Part shown: in pieces, positions 22,830 to 30,382 of the stretch
How the letters are laid out: the number at the start of each line of letters is the position of its first letter
Numbering within the stretch: the stretch's first letter is position 1
Source of the DNA: a virus
Length of the DNA stretch: 64,000 nucleotides
Direction: 5' to 3' (one strand)
IMG/VR virus record: IMGVR_UViG_3300031951_000024
Span: 1-64,000 of that record
Program-made: the position numbers and the translations under genes
Notes under the pieces: model-generated
What the model was told of the DNA's origin: nothing
What the model saw: only the letters and a program-made list of their open reading frames with translations
Database searches by the model: none

Positions 22830-23192
22830 ATGGAAAAAGAATTTGTACCTTATGACCACGCTTTAAAATTGAAACAATTGGGTTTTGATGAACCTTGTTT
22901 TAGTTTTTATATGGGCGGATTTAAGGAATTAGGTAAAATTAAATATGTAAATCCAAACAATGTGGCAGAAACAAATGTTTTAGCCCCAACATTCTCACAA
23001 GCATTTAGGTGGTTTAGAGAAAACTACCTGTGGACAATCAAAATAAACCAAGTGACAAAAAATAATTGGAGTTATACACTTGATAACTTTCAAAAGGACA
23101 GGATATACTACGGTGACTTATATGAGACATTTGAACTTGCAGAGATTGCTTGTCTTGAAAAGTTAATTGAATTTATTGAACGAGAAAAATAA
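22830..23192 (+). CDS. Conserved Bacteroidetes accessory protein
   Basis: 120 aa. FVPYDHALKLKQLGFDEPCF at the N-terminus, then LAPTFSQAFRWFRENYLW and a C-terminal helix ELAEIACLEKLIEFIE. I recall this arrangement from many uncharacterised proteins in Bacteroidetes phages, plasmids and genomes. Function unknown. It follows the shared leader and belongs to the host-promoter run. Confidence 0.75.
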   Translation: MEKEFVPYDHALKLKQLGFDEPCFSFYMGGFKELGKIKYVNPNNVAETNVLAPTFSQAFRWFRENYLWTIKINQVTKNNWSYTLDNFQKDRIYYGDLYETFELAEIACLEKLIEFIEREK

Positions 23193-23197
23193 AAGAT

Positions 23198-23524
23198 ATG
23201 GTAACAATTGAAGAAAAGAATGTAATGATCGCGGACTTTATGGGTATTAAAACACTTAGATATCACGAAGGTATAAATGATGATAGATACTATTTTTATG
23301 ATTTGGATTTTCCTTTCTTAGAGCCTAATGAAATGAAATATAATAAGTCTTGGGAATGGTTGATGCCAGTAGTTAAAACGTGTAAGAACCTATTGAGTAA
23401 TCCAAAAGATGCAAATGATATTTACATACTTAGGGATCTTGAAGAAACTGTTTTTTCTTGTGAAATTAATATTGCGTATGATGGTGTTGTGAAGTTCATT
23501 AATTGGTATAACAAACAAAAATAA
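23198..23524 (+). CDS. Conserved phage/Bacteroidetes accessory protein
   Basis: 108 aa. IADFMGIKTL at the N-terminus, PFLEPNEMKYNKSWEWLMPVV in the centre and a terminal helix VVKFINWYNKQK. This pattern, especially W-x-W-L-M-P-V-V, recurs in small phage proteins next to the family of the previous gene. Role unknown. Confidence 0.7.
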   Translation: MVTIEEKNVMIADFMGIKTLRYHEGINDDRYYFYDLDFPFLEPNEMKYNKSWEWLMPVVKTCKNLLSNPKDANDIYILRDLEETVFSCEINIAYDGVVKFINWYNKQK

Positions 23525-23527
23525 TCC

Positions 23528-23558
23528 TTTGCAAATCAAAACATTTTTCTTATCTTTG
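23528..23558 (+). promoter_or_regulatory. Host-type promoter, TTTG-N19-TATCTTTG
   Basis: TTTG at 23528-23531, a 19-nt spacer and TATCTTTG at 23551-23558: a near-ideal Bacteroidetes promoter, 24 nt before the ATG at 23583. Confidence 0.75.
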
Positions 23559-23582
23559 TATTTTCTAATTAAAACAAACGTT

Positions 23583-24071
23583 ATGAGAGATTTATTGATT
23601 AAGCAAATTGCTGATGAACTTGCGAGTGGTAATACTGATACTCTAAATGAGATATTGGTAAATGAGTTGGATGACAAACAAGTGTTAAGCCGATTAACAA
23701 AAGATAGTTTGGATATTCTTGAGGAAAGGAAACCCAATTTTGAATTAAAGGGTGATATACTTATCCGAGCAAAGAAAGATTTGAAAGGAACTTCAAATTC
23801 ATATAACACACCCGAAACAATTGACATACCAAAGGGAACAATTTTAAGATTACCGAGTAGTGGAACAAACAGAGGTGATGTATTTTGTTCAGTTGTTGGG
23901 GGAGAATGTATTGTTCATGTTCGTAGTATGTATCAAGATACCAATGGTAAAACAAGTATAATTAAAGGTGGTGATAAATATAGTGTTGTTGGATTGAGAG
24001 AGGGGGTTAAAACACGATGTCCATACGATTTGGGGGTTGCTGATAAAACTTGTTGGGAAATTGTTAAATAA
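23583..24071 (+). CDS. Unknown accessory protein
   Basis: 162 aa from the ATG at 23583; upstream in-frame starts would overlap the promoter. The N-terminal 45 residues are helical (LLIKQIADELASGNTDTL, QVLSRLTKDSLDIL), then a beta-rich domain with PKGTILRLPSSGTNRGDVF and YSVVGLREGVKTRCPYD. The beta part looks like an SH3-like barrel. Single gene under a strong host-type promoter. No known function. Confidence 0.65.
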   Translation: MRDLLIKQIADELASGNTDTLNEILVNELDDKQVLSRLTKDSLDILEERKPNFELKGDILIRAKKDLKGTSNSYNTPETIDIPKGTILRLPSSGTNRGDVFCSVVGGECIVHVRSMYQDTNGKTSIIKGGDKYSVVGLREGVKTRCPYDLGVADKTCWEIVK

Positions 24072-24074
24072 AAA

Positions 24075-24106
24075 TTTGGAAATATAAAATAATATTCTTA
24101 TCTTTG
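24075..24106 (+). promoter_or_regulatory. Host-type promoter, TTTG-N20-TATCTTTG
   Basis: TTTG at 24075-24078 and TATCTTTG at 24099-24106, 20 nt apart. Confidence 0.65.
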
Positions 24107-24126
24107 TAAGACAAACAAGATAAGAT

Positions 24127-24174
24127 ATGGGATTTGATATGACATTTAATGATTGGAAAGATGGAAAACAATAG
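24127..24174 (+). CDS. Possible 15-aa leader peptide
   Basis: MGFDMTFNDWKDGKQ starts after a short GATAAGAT leader and overlaps the next ORF start by 14 nt. It may be a translated leader that couples to the downstream gene; a coding role by itself is doubtful. Confidence 0.25.
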   Translation: MGFDMTFNDWKDGKQ

Positions 24175-24322
24175 TCTGAATAAAATTTGTTATATCCAGG
24201 AGAACTTAAAACTGGAGATAATTGAAAAACTAGTTAAACAATATGCTAATGATCAGGACCTTGGTGTTGAGATTAGGAAATTTATAAATAAAAAGAAAAC
24301 TCAAAAACAACCTCAAGGATGA
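24161..24322 (+). CDS. Small helical protein
   Basis: 53 aa, MENNSLNKICYIQENLKLEI and on; helical with a Lys/Gln-rich tail, KKKTQKQPQG. It overlaps the next ORF by 4 nt (ATGA) and begins a three-gene chain with the lipoprotein and the signal-peptide protein. Unknown function. Confidence 0.45.
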   Translation: MENNSLNKICYIQENLKLEIIEKLVKQYANDQDLGVEIRKFINKKKTQKQPQG

Positions 24323-24453
24323 AAAAACTATTAATTATTTTACCACTACTATTTGCCTGTAAATCATCAAAAAAAATTGATTGTGATGCTTACGGAAATC
24401 ATAAACAAAAAACAGATACAACAACTGTCGTTAAAATTTATCAAAAACTATGA
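24319..24453 (+). CDS. Small predicted lipoprotein
   Basis: 44 aa. MKKLLIILPLLFAC gives a signal peptide with a lipobox ending at Cys14, then a short hydrophilic mature peptide, KSSKKIDCDAYGNHKQKT. Very short lipoproteins of this type include phage outer-membrane spanins, so together with the next gene a spanin-like role is possible but unproven. ATGA overlaps at both ends. Confidence 0.5.
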   Translation: MKKLLIILPLLFACKSSKKIDCDAYGNHKQKTDTTTVVKIYQKL

Positions 24454-24788
24454 AAAATATATTGGTTATCCTTTTAAGTTTATTTACGTTTACTTGTTTT
24501 TCTCAAGATTCGTACCAATCGTTTGATTTTACACCAGTAAAAGAAATACAAACAACTAAGGTGCAACTTAATCTTCCTCCATATGATTCTTCACCACAAT
24601 CTAGAATTTCGGTTGGCGGTGGAATGTTAATGGGTGGGGCAGCATTTATATTAGCCGGAGTTCTAACACCACCGGTTTATGTTGGAGGATCTACAACTGA
24701 AAAGAAACCATTTTATTCTCAACCAAGATTTTACCCAATTGTTACCGGAGCTTTAGTTATGTTTGTTGGGGTTACAATTAGTTTATAA
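24450..24788 (+). CDS. Envelope protein with signal peptide and glycine-rich TM segments
   Basis: 112 aa. The signal peptide (ILVILLSLFTFTCFSQ) ends near residue 19. Then a soluble stretch with Pro-rich NLPPYDSSPQS, and two hydrophobic segments: GGGMLMGGAAFILAGVLTP and FYPIVTGALVMFVGVTI. Likely an inner- or outer-membrane protein. Coupled to the lipoprotein through ATGA. Function unknown. Confidence 0.55.
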   Translation: MKNILVILLSLFTFTCFSQDSYQSFDFTPVKEIQTTKVQLNLPPYDSSPQSRISVGGGMLMGGAAFILAGVLTPPVYVGGSTTEKKPFYSQPRFYPIVTGALVMFVGVTISL

Positions 24789-24789
24789 T

Positions 24790-25368
24790 TTAATCCCAAC
24801 TCCCGGACTCTTCTCTTGTCTTAGGTAATATTCTTACTATGTAATTTATTATTATATCAGGGATTTCATTATCGGCGTATTCTTTGAATTCCCTAAAAGA
24901 AGAAAATTTACTTTTTAAATTAAAAGTTTCGTATTCGTGAAAATTAAATTCGTTAAAATCTTCTTCAGCATCGTATGTATAATATTCGGCATCAATTGGT
25001 AAATAACAATTACCTTCCCAGTATGGTGTGGCATAACCGCTAATACCCTCTTTAGTTTCAAAGTTAGTTAATTTAAAATAGTTTGCATTACCAAAGTCAT
25101 CCCAATCACATTTTAAACCATATAAAACACCATCTATTTCTTTAGTTTTATTTAGTTTTATTTCTCCTTTACTATAGTAAAACTTGATTAAATCATTAAG
25201 TACACCACAATTAAACCAATCTGGCATACCACCATCAAAAATTCTATCAAGAGTATCAATATTTAAATTAAGTCTGTCAATTGTTTTCCAAAGACCCCAC
25301 TCATCTATCTTATTAAAAACAAAGTTTTTGGTTCTACTTAATTGACTTTCTGTGATTATATATTTCAT
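24790..25368 (-). CDS. Class A tagged protein with HTH-like motif (family H1)
   Basis: 192 aa. Tag MKYIITESQLSRTKNF. Residues 20-45 (IDEWGLWKTIDRLNLNIDTL) fit a helix-turn-helix-like pattern also seen in the genes at 27750 and 47586. The C-terminal half shares YATPYWEGNCYLPIDAEY with those two (Y-[AG]-TP-x5-x-LPIE pattern). It may bind DNA or protein. Divergent from the gene at 25407 with a shared palindromic promoter box. Confidence 0.65.
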   Translation of the reverse strand: MKYIITESQLSRTKNFVFNKIDEWGLWKTIDRLNLNIDTLDRIFDGGMPDWFNCGVLNDLIKFYYSKGEIKLNKTKEIDGVLYGLKCDWDDFGNANYFKLTNFETKEGISGYATPYWEGNCYLPIDAEYYTYDAEEDFNEFNFHEYETFNLKSKFSSFREFKEYADNEIPDIIINYIVRILPKTREESGSWD

Positions 25369-25389
25369 TTATTTACAAAATAGGTTACA

Positions 25390-25403
25390 TATAAATATTT
25401 ATA
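25390..25403. promoter_or_regulatory. Palindromic TATAAATATTTATA, divergent promoter
   Basis: A 14-bp perfect palindrome holding an ATATTTAT box on each strand: 25395-25402 lies 4 nt before the ATG at 25407, and the minus-strand box is 22 nt before the ATG at 25368. A bidirectional promoter is likely. Confidence 0.5.
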
Positions 25404-25406
25404 TAT

Positions 25407-25868
25407 ATGAAATTAAATGAAGAGCTGTCAAGAATAAAGGGTTTAATGAATGTATCTGAACTTAATGAAAGTGACGATAAACTAGTTAAGAGATTTCAAA
25501 AGATAATTGATGAGGTAATCACCTCAACTAACAAACTTTGTAAAACCCAGGATCAATATATGGACTTTGCTGACTTTGCAATTAATAATGAATGGTTGTC
25601 ACCAACTACTTGTGATATTATAGATACAATTAAAGAATTTAAAATAACATCAATTAAAAATGTTACAGGTGAAGCAGAATACTATACTAGTAAAAAAATG
25701 CCAACATTTAGTGTAAGTGCAAAAATTGTATCAACAGATAAAAGAATACATTCATATTATTCAGATTTGATTGAGGACATAGAAGTAATTATTAGAAGAA
25801 AGTATGTGGTCCAGCTACTAATAGATGATGTAGATATTAATAAAATACCTGAAACAACATATAAGTGA
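25407..25868 (+). CDS. Class D tagged protein, unknown body
   Basis: 153 aa. Tag MKLNEELSRIKGLMNVSELNE contains RIKGLMN. The body has a helix (KLVKRFQKIIDEVITS), a Cys/Met segment CKTQDQYMDFADFAIN and a beta half FKITSIKNVTGEAEYYTS. The stop overlaps the GTG start of the next gene (GTGA). No family recognised. Confidence 0.65.
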   Translation: MKLNEELSRIKGLMNVSELNESDDKLVKRFQKIIDEVITSTNKLCKTQDQYMDFADFAINNEWLSPTTCDIIDTIKEFKITSIKNVTGEAEYYTSKKMPTFSVSAKIVSTDKRIHSYYSDLIEDIEVIIRRKYVVQLLIDDVDINKIPETTYK

Positions 25869-26239
25869 ATTTAAGAGAATCCATAAGAAAAGTTCTAAGA
25901 GAAGAAAGAAATGATTATGAAATGTTCATAATTAGAAGATTTGATAGTGTAGATAAAATATTAAAACAAGAACTTGAGGACCAGGAACCTTGTTACTGGA
26001 AAGATAAGTATAAAGATAAGGATCCTGAGTATGGTTTACAACTTTACTGGAGTGTTGTTGTAAGAGCAGTTGCTGAAAGAACACTTGAGATATTTCCGGA
26101 GTACTATAGAAAAGATGAGGACGAGGAATATGCAGTTTATGGTGAGTTACTTTATAATATTAAAAGAATGTTTGATAAAGAAATAAAAGAATATTACAAT
26201 AATGCTGATTGTAGTATGTATAAATACTTTGATATGTAA
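25865..26239 (+). CDS. Class C tagged RR-helical protein, GTG start
   Basis: 124 aa starting at GTG (25865), which gives the complete tag MNLRESIRKVLREERN. The body starts FIIRRFDSVDKILKQELED and belongs to the family with an R-R motif just after the tag and an acidic helical domain ending MFDKEIKEYY. Translational coupling by GTGA overlap. It encodes no known enzyme; repeated family use suggests structural or payload roles. Confidence 0.65.
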   Translation: MNLRESIRKVLREERNDYEMFIIRRFDSVDKILKQELEDQEPCYWKDKYKDKDPEYGLQLYWSVVVRAVAERTLEIFPEYYRKDEDEEYAVYGELLYNIKRMFDKEIKEYYNNADCSMYKYFDM

Positions 26240-26338
26240 AAAGGATGTCAGAACTCCTAATAAATAATCTGACCGCCAAATACCGGGTGTGACGGTGTGG
26301 GTTTATTACCTCAATCTAAACGATGAAATAATTTATCA

Positions 26339-26366
26339 CCTCATCTGATAAAGATGGGGTTTTTTA
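26339..26366 (+). terminator. Rho-independent terminator
   Basis: CCTCATCT, loop GATA, AGATGGGG with one G-T pair, then TTTTTT. It separates 26239 from the box at 26376. Confidence 0.65.
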
Positions 26367-26375
26367 TTTCTAATA

Positions 26376-26383
26376 GTATTTAT
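26376..26383 (+). promoter_or_regulatory. GTATTTAT box
   Basis: GTATTTAT, 6 nt before the ATG at 26390. Confidence 0.5.
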
Positions 26384-26389
26384 GATTAT

Positions 26390-26728
26390 ATGAATTTAAA
26401 AGAATCCATAAAAAGAATATTAAAAGAGGAAACAAAACTTCCGGCATTTATAAGACGTAGGGTTTCACAAGAGGATATTGAAGAAGAATTTGAATCGTCA
26501 TTAGACTCAGCAAAAGAAATGTTCCAAAGAGAATACTCAAGAACTGGAACAAAACCAGATTTAGATAGATATAAATTTGTTGTAATATCAATGACAATTG
26601 ATGGACTTCACTGGCAGTTATATACATCATTTGATGAAAATGAAGAATGGCATGAGGAGACCTTTTCAGCCCTTTCGGAATACTTTGATGATAAAATCAA
26701 AAAAGAGTATACACACATTTATAGATAA
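26390..26728 (+). CDS. Class C tagged RR-helical protein
   Basis: 112 aa from the ATG at 26390, chosen for its tag MNLKESIKRILKEETK and its box. The body LPAFIRRRVSQEDIEEEFESS, then VISMTIDGLHWQLYTSFDEN and a last helix YFDDKIKKEY, is a close paralog of module 1 of the gene at 31491. Function unknown. Confidence 0.65.
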   Translation: MNLKESIKRILKEETKLPAFIRRRVSQEDIEEEFESSLDSAKEMFQREYSRTGTKPDLDRYKFVVISMTIDGLHWQLYTSFDENEEWHEETFSALSEYFDDKIKKEYTHIYR

Positions 26729-26765
26729 TTAATTATTTTTTACTTATATCTCAGTAAAAAATAAT

Positions 26766-26831
26766 ATGACACTAATTTTAATTGTTGGGATTATACTTAT
26801 AACAGTTGCCGGACTTAATGACGAATTTTAA
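26766..26831 (+). CDS. 21-aa membrane peptide
   Basis: MTLILIVGIILITVAGLNDEF, one hydrophobic helix ending in an acidic tail. It is isolated between two tagged genes. Evidence for translation is only its clear TM character and similarity in style to the peptides at 3487 and 22744. Confidence 0.3.
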   Translation: MTLILIVGIILITVAGLNDEF

Positions 26832-26907
26832 ATATATAATCGGAAAAAATCCGAGTATATATCCCATTTATGACAATAAAAAAGTATTAATTAAACCTCC
26901 CGGTTAT

Positions 26908-26915
26908 ATATTTAT
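26908..26915 (+). promoter_or_regulatory. ATATTTAT box
   Basis: ATATTTAT, 6 nt before the ATG at 26922. Confidence 0.5.
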
Positions 26916-26921
26916 TGTTAT

Positions 26922-27251
26922 ATGAATTTACAGGAAACCATAAGAAAAATATTAAAAGAAGAAACCGAAAACAATAAACTACCTTATTTTTTCACTAGAA
27001 GGGTTGATCATCATAAATTTGAGAAAATGATGAGAAAGGGAATTCCATATATGTATTACGATTCAAACTCACTAGAAGAGTTCAAATACAAATTAGTTGA
27101 GGCAACGCTAGAGAACTATATTTTTAACAAATACAATATTGAGATTGAGAAAGAATTACCAAAAGAAGATATAGATACATTTGTAAAACATATGATATCA
27201 GTTTATGATCCAGTTCTTATTATGTATTATAGAAATATGAAAAAAAAATGA
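26922..27251 (+). CDS. Class C tagged RR-helical protein
   Basis: 109 aa. Tag MNLQETIRKILKEETE, then LPYFFTRRVDHHKFEKMMRK and an acidic helical body (SLEEFKYKLVEATLENYIFN). It is the closest relative of module 2 of the fused gene at 28333. ATGA overlap with the next gene. Unknown function. Confidence 0.65.
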   Translation: MNLQETIRKILKEETENNKLPYFFTRRVDHHKFEKMMRKGIPYMYYDSNSLEEFKYKLVEATLENYIFNKYNIEIEKELPKEDIDTFVKHMISVYDPVLIMYYRNMKKK

Positions 27252-27763
27252 ACCTACAAGAAAACATAAGAAGAATATTAAAAGAAGAAACATCCATCCA
27301 GTCCAGGCTACTTAAGATGATTAAGAAGGATGGTATCATTCCGGTTGCAAAAAAAGTAAATGGAATTAATAATCTGGGAAAGATTTTAAATGAAAGACCA
27401 ACAATACTTCTTGGACGACATCTCCAGAATCAAATATTTTCATCAAATGACTTTAAATCTGACTACACAGAAGGATACGATTTTAAATTCCAGATAAGAC
27501 ACGTAGAACTTGATATGTATGGGACTATGACCTTTTATTATAAGATATTAGAAGGAACAGTAACAGTTACATTAAGGAATGGGGAGGAAAAAACATATGA
27601 TTTGGCAGATCTGAAAGATGGTGAAGATGGTTTTAATCTTAAAGCAATGAAATGGGAGTTAAAATATCTATTTGAGGATTTTACATATGATTTGGCAAGA
27701 CAACTTAAATTAGACGAAGATGATTATATTATAAGTTTTGAACCATCAGTTACCCTTCCTTAA
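27248..27763 (+). CDS. Class C tagged protein with HTH-like motif (family H2)
   Basis: 171 aa. Tag MNLQENIRRILKEETS, then RLLKMIKKDGIIPVAKKVNG and INNLGKIL, the same segment as in module 2 of 20839 and in 32176. The second half is beta-rich and acidic (YYKILEGTVTVTLRNGEEKT, ending with a long helix and ISFEPSVTLP). Possibly a small DNA-binding protein. Convergent overlap of 14 nt with the gene at 27750. Confidence 0.65.
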   Translation: MNLQENIRRILKEETSIQSRLLKMIKKDGIIPVAKKVNGINNLGKILNERPTILLGRHLQNQIFSSNDFKSDYTEGYDFKFQIRHVELDMYGTMTFYYKILEGTVTVTLRNGEEKTYDLADLKDGEDGFNLKAMKWELKYLFEDFTYDLARQLKLDEDDYIISFEPSVTLP

Positions 27764-28292
27764 TTTCCCTTTCAACTCTTTCAATAACATCAAAGATTGT
27801 GTCTGATACAAGTTTTGACACATCATTTAAGATATAAGATTCAAATTCATTAAATGATTTAAATTCTGAAATGGACTTTAACTTATAAGTTCTACGAAAA
27901 TCAATAGAATACTTATTAAAAACTTCAGATTCAATCTCCAGATAAGGAATATCATCATAATATGGTGTTCCATATCCGACCATAGTATTATTATTAATTA
28001 AGTCAGCACAATCAAAATACATCCTAGAATTCCCACCCCACCACATAAAATCATAAGTCTCATCAACTTTACTTACCAGACCACTCTTTTCAACAACATA
28101 TAGTGATAAATAAAGAAGATCTGTGTAATTAAGAAATGTGTCAAAACGATAGTTAAAAACACCAAGTTCAACAAACTTATCAATAGAAAGACCAAGTCTT
28201 TGACTAGCACCAATTACTCCCCACTCACTTATTTTACTATGAATAAGTTTAATGGTGTTTGATTTTTTATTTTCGGTGACGATACAATCCAT
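27750..28292 (-). CDS. Divergent-tag protein with HTH-like motif (family H1)
   Basis: 180 aa from the ATG at 28292 (MDCIVTENKKSNTIKLI), a divergent class A start in which the T-E core remains. It shares SEWGVIGASQRLGLSIDKF and GYGTPYYDDIPYLEIE with 24790 and 47586. A longer frame to 28499 runs across the divergent gene and is rejected. A minus-strand TATATTTG about 12 nt upstream suggests a host-type promoter instead of the usual box. Confidence 0.65.
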   Translation of the reverse strand: MDCIVTENKKSNTIKLIHSKISEWGVIGASQRLGLSIDKFVELGVFNYRFDTFLNYTDLLYLSLYVVEKSGLVSKVDETYDFMWWGGNSRMYFDCADLINNNTMVGYGTPYYDDIPYLEIESEVFNKYSIDFRRTYKLKSISEFKSFNEFESYILNDVSKLVSDTIFDVIERVEREIKEG

Positions 28293-28319
28293 AATATCCA
28301 CAAATATAAGAATAATAAT

Positions 28320-28327
28320 ATATTTAT
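28320..28327 (+). promoter_or_regulatory. ATATTTAT box
   Basis: ATATTTAT, 5 nt before the ATG at 28333. Confidence 0.5.
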
Positions 28328-28332
28328 TACAT

Positions 28333-29196
28333 ATGAACTTAAAAGAATCCATAAGAAGAATATTAAGGGAAGAGGTTAAACAATTAAGAGATGTTTTAGT
28401 TCCCGCACATCCAAAAGGGGTGTTACGACATAGAACAACGTATAAAAATAGAGAAAGTATCCAAAAACACGGGTTATTACCCAAAGTTGGTAAATACACC
28501 TCAAATTATATGTCTCATAATTTTCCTGATTCAGACCCATTACCAATGGTCTTTGCTTCAGACCCTGAATATAGTTTTTTTGGTGGGGATGAATGGGAAA
28601 TAGATTTATCTAAAATAAATAACCAATGGTTTCATGACCCAATACATAAAGATGATGGGAATGATTTTAAATACTATGTAACTTTAGACCCAATACCACC
28701 TTCGGCTCTTAAATTAATTAGTTCTGACGAACAAAAAGATGATGATATGGAGGTTTATCAAAAAACAGGAAAATACCCAAGTAACAAAACTAAATATGAA
28801 GAACCAAAAACACCTGAAGAACCTAATGTATTTGCGGATATGCTTAATAAACTAGGTAATGATAGTGCAACAATTAGTATGGATGATTTATTAGGATTAA
28901 AAGAATCCATAAGAAGAATATTAAATGAATCAAAATTCTTTCATAGGAGAATTGATTTAGATGAGGTTAAATACCTGCTCCCAATAAATGCCGATCAAGT
29001 ATATTACGAAACGGAAAGTTATGAACAATTTAAATATGAATTAACTTTAAGGGCTGTGGAAGCAATTATTTGGAATAAATATGAACTTGGGTGGGAAGAT
29101 TTACCATCGGAAGAAGAAATAGAATTTGTTACAGAAGTTTCCAATGTATTTGAGGACGAAATTAAAGAGTTATATAATATATATCACAATAAATAA
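28333..29196 (+). CDS. Fused tagged protein: ADP-ribosyltransferase-like domain plus tagged RR-helical domain
   Basis: 287 aa from the ATG at 28333. Tag 1 is MNLKESIRRILREEVK. Residues 28-135 look like an ART/KptA-like fold: LRHRTTYKNRESIQKHGLLP (31-50), then PMVFASDPEYSFF and EWEIDLSKINNQWF. A linker (140-185) leads to a second, internal tag, LGLKESIRRILNES (187-200), and an RR-helical domain close to 26922. If the protease cuts at L-R-E and L-N-E, two mature proteins result. The ART assignment is from pattern only; the target would be unknown. Confidence 0.65.
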   Translation: MNLKESIRRILREEVKQLRDVLVPAHPKGVLRHRTTYKNRESIQKHGLLPKVGKYTSNYMSHNFPDSDPLPMVFASDPEYSFFGGDEWEIDLSKINNQWFHDPIHKDDGNDFKYYVTLDPIPPSALKLISSDEQKDDDMEVYQKTGKYPSNKTKYEEPKTPEEPNVFADMLNKLGNDSATISMDDLLGLKESIRRILNESKFFHRRIDLDEVKYLLPINADQVYYETESYEQFKYELTLRAVEAIIWNKYELGWEDLPSEEEIEFVTEVSNVFEDEIKELYNIYHNK

Positions 29197-29531
29197 TGAA
29201 CCAACAAGAAAACATAAGAAGAGTTCTAAAAGAAGAAACAAATCTTCCGCACTACATAAGAAGAAGAATTGTTAATTTAGAAGACTTGATATATTACCAT
29301 ATGTCAACAACATATCGTCCTGAGAAGATTTGTCGCTATAGAAATGGGGATGAGGTTTTAATACATCTTACAGCCGGTGTAATAGAAGATATGTACTACG
29401 CATATTTTGAGGAGCATATTAGTTATGCAACACCGGAGTGGGAACAGGCATACAAAGCAATGGAAAATTATATCAAAGATATATTCGGAGATAAAGTAAA
29501 ACAATACTATCACCTTCATTGTGGTGATTAA
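29196..29531 (+). CDS. Class C tagged RR-helical protein
   Basis: 111 aa. Tag MNQQENIRRVLKEETN, then LPHYIRRRIVNLEDLIYYHM and a helical domain ending IFGDKVKQYYHLHCGD. It starts 1 nt inside the previous stop (TAATG), so it is co-translated. Family as at 26390 and 26922. Followed by a terminator. Confidence 0.65.
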   Translation: MNQQENIRRVLKEETNLPHYIRRRIVNLEDLIYYHMSTTYRPEKICRYRNGDEVLIHLTAGVIEDMYYAYFEEHISYATPEWEQAYKAMENYIKDIFGDKVKQYYHLHCGD

Positions 29532-29550
29532 TATATTTATCACACATTAC

Positions 29551-29580
29551 AAAGGGGACCAGATATAGGTCCCCTTTTTT
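29551..29580 (+). terminator. Rho-independent terminator
   Basis: AAAGGGGACC, loop AGATAT, AGGTCCCC and TTTTTT: a strong 9-bp stem with a U tail. Confidence 0.85.
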
Positions 29581-29609
29581 ATTATGGGTAGTTTTATTAT
29601 CTTTAAAAA

Positions 29610-29909
29610 ATGGGTCCAGACGTAAAACACATAATTGCCAGAAGAGTACCATTAATTGATGAGGTATTTAATTTATATTTAAATTGTAATGGGTCAAAGA
29701 TGCTTTCTAAAACACTTAAACCGGATGTGTGGGAACATAGACTAATAACAGATATTTCAAATCACATTATGACCGAAAGTCTTAATATGGATACATTCAT
29801 TGTCTGGCTTTCAAAAACAGAGGAGATGAAAAAAATTCATTCCGGGTTATATGAATATATAAAAAATAAATATGGTAAAAGTATTAGGGGGAAGATATAC
29901 AACAAATAG
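29610..29909 (+). CDS. Untagged relative of the RR-helical family
   Basis: 99 aa, MGPDVKHIIARRVPLIDEVF and a helical body ending LYEYIKNKYGKSI. It keeps the A-R-R-V motif of the family but lacks the N-terminal tag, so it is a natural comparison for whether the tag is needed for packaging. No box upstream was seen; the terminator at 29551 precedes it. Confidence 0.55.
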   Translation: MGPDVKHIIARRVPLIDEVFNLYLNCNGSKMLSKTLKPDVWEHRLITDISNHIMTESLNMDTFIVWLSKTEEMKKIHSGLYEYIKNKYGKSIRGKIYNK

Positions 29910-29940
29910 GTATATTATACTTAGGTAATCTAGGTATGAT

Positions 29941-29948
29941 ATATTTAT
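29941..29948 (+). promoter_or_regulatory. ATATTTAT box
   Basis: ATATTTAT, 5 nt before the ATG at 29954. Confidence 0.5.
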
Positions 29949-29953
29949 AACAT

Positions 29954-30337
29954 ATGAACCTACAAGAAGAACTTAACGAAATATTGGAGTATCAAATTGA
30001 GACAATTATAAGAAGAGATACAACATATGAATTTGAAATAATTGATTCTCCTTTGATTACAATTGATGGTAAACAGTTTATTGCTAGAACAAATACGGTA
30101 TTTAGAATTATAGAACACCAGTTGACATCAAAATTTAATTCTATAAGAAAAGAACTTATTGACCAAGATGGCCTTCAATACGAAATGGTAGATACTGTGT
30201 TAACGGCAATGGAATTTATTTTATCATTCTTGGAGGAACATAAAGGAAAAAGAATATTTATTATGGGTGAATCATTTTATTCTGGCCAGACCACTGAAGG
30301 AATGAGAGGTAAACAAATTAGAAATATAGTAATATGA
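29954..30337 (+). CDS. Protein with degenerate class C start
   Basis: 127 aa. MNLQEELNEILEYQIETIIRR keeps MNLQE and the Ile/Leu spacing, but the basic R-R-I-L-R/K core has become N-E-I-L-E, so it is a decayed or variant tag. The body has a helical region (RIIEHQLTSKFNSIRKEL) and a C-terminal beta segment with IFIMGESFYSGQTTEGMRG. ATGA overlap with the orphan tag ORF. Unknown function. Confidence 0.6.
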   Translation: MNLQEELNEILEYQIETIIRRDTTYEFEIIDSPLITIDGKQFIARTNTVFRIIEHQLTSKFNSIRKELIDQDGLQYEMVDTVLTAMEFILSFLEEHKGKRIFIMGESFYSGQTTEGMRGKQIRNIVI

Positions 30338-30372
30338 ACCTACAAGAAAACATAAGAAGAATATTAAAATAA
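30334..30372 (+). pseudogene. Orphan class C tag minigene
   Basis: MNLQENIRRILK followed by TAA: a complete class C tag with no body, at DNA level nearly identical to the starts of 27248 and 31491. Either a gene that lost its body through a stop or deletion, or a landing point where tags are added to genes. The next gene, at 30383, lacks an N-terminal tag. Confidence 0.7.
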
Positions 30373-30382
30373 ATTATATAGT

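Noticed and set aside
28293-28499. N-terminal extension of the minus-strand gene at 27750
   Set aside because: The extension lies over the divergent gene 28333, while the ATG at 28292 gives the divergent class A start and aligns with its paralogs.
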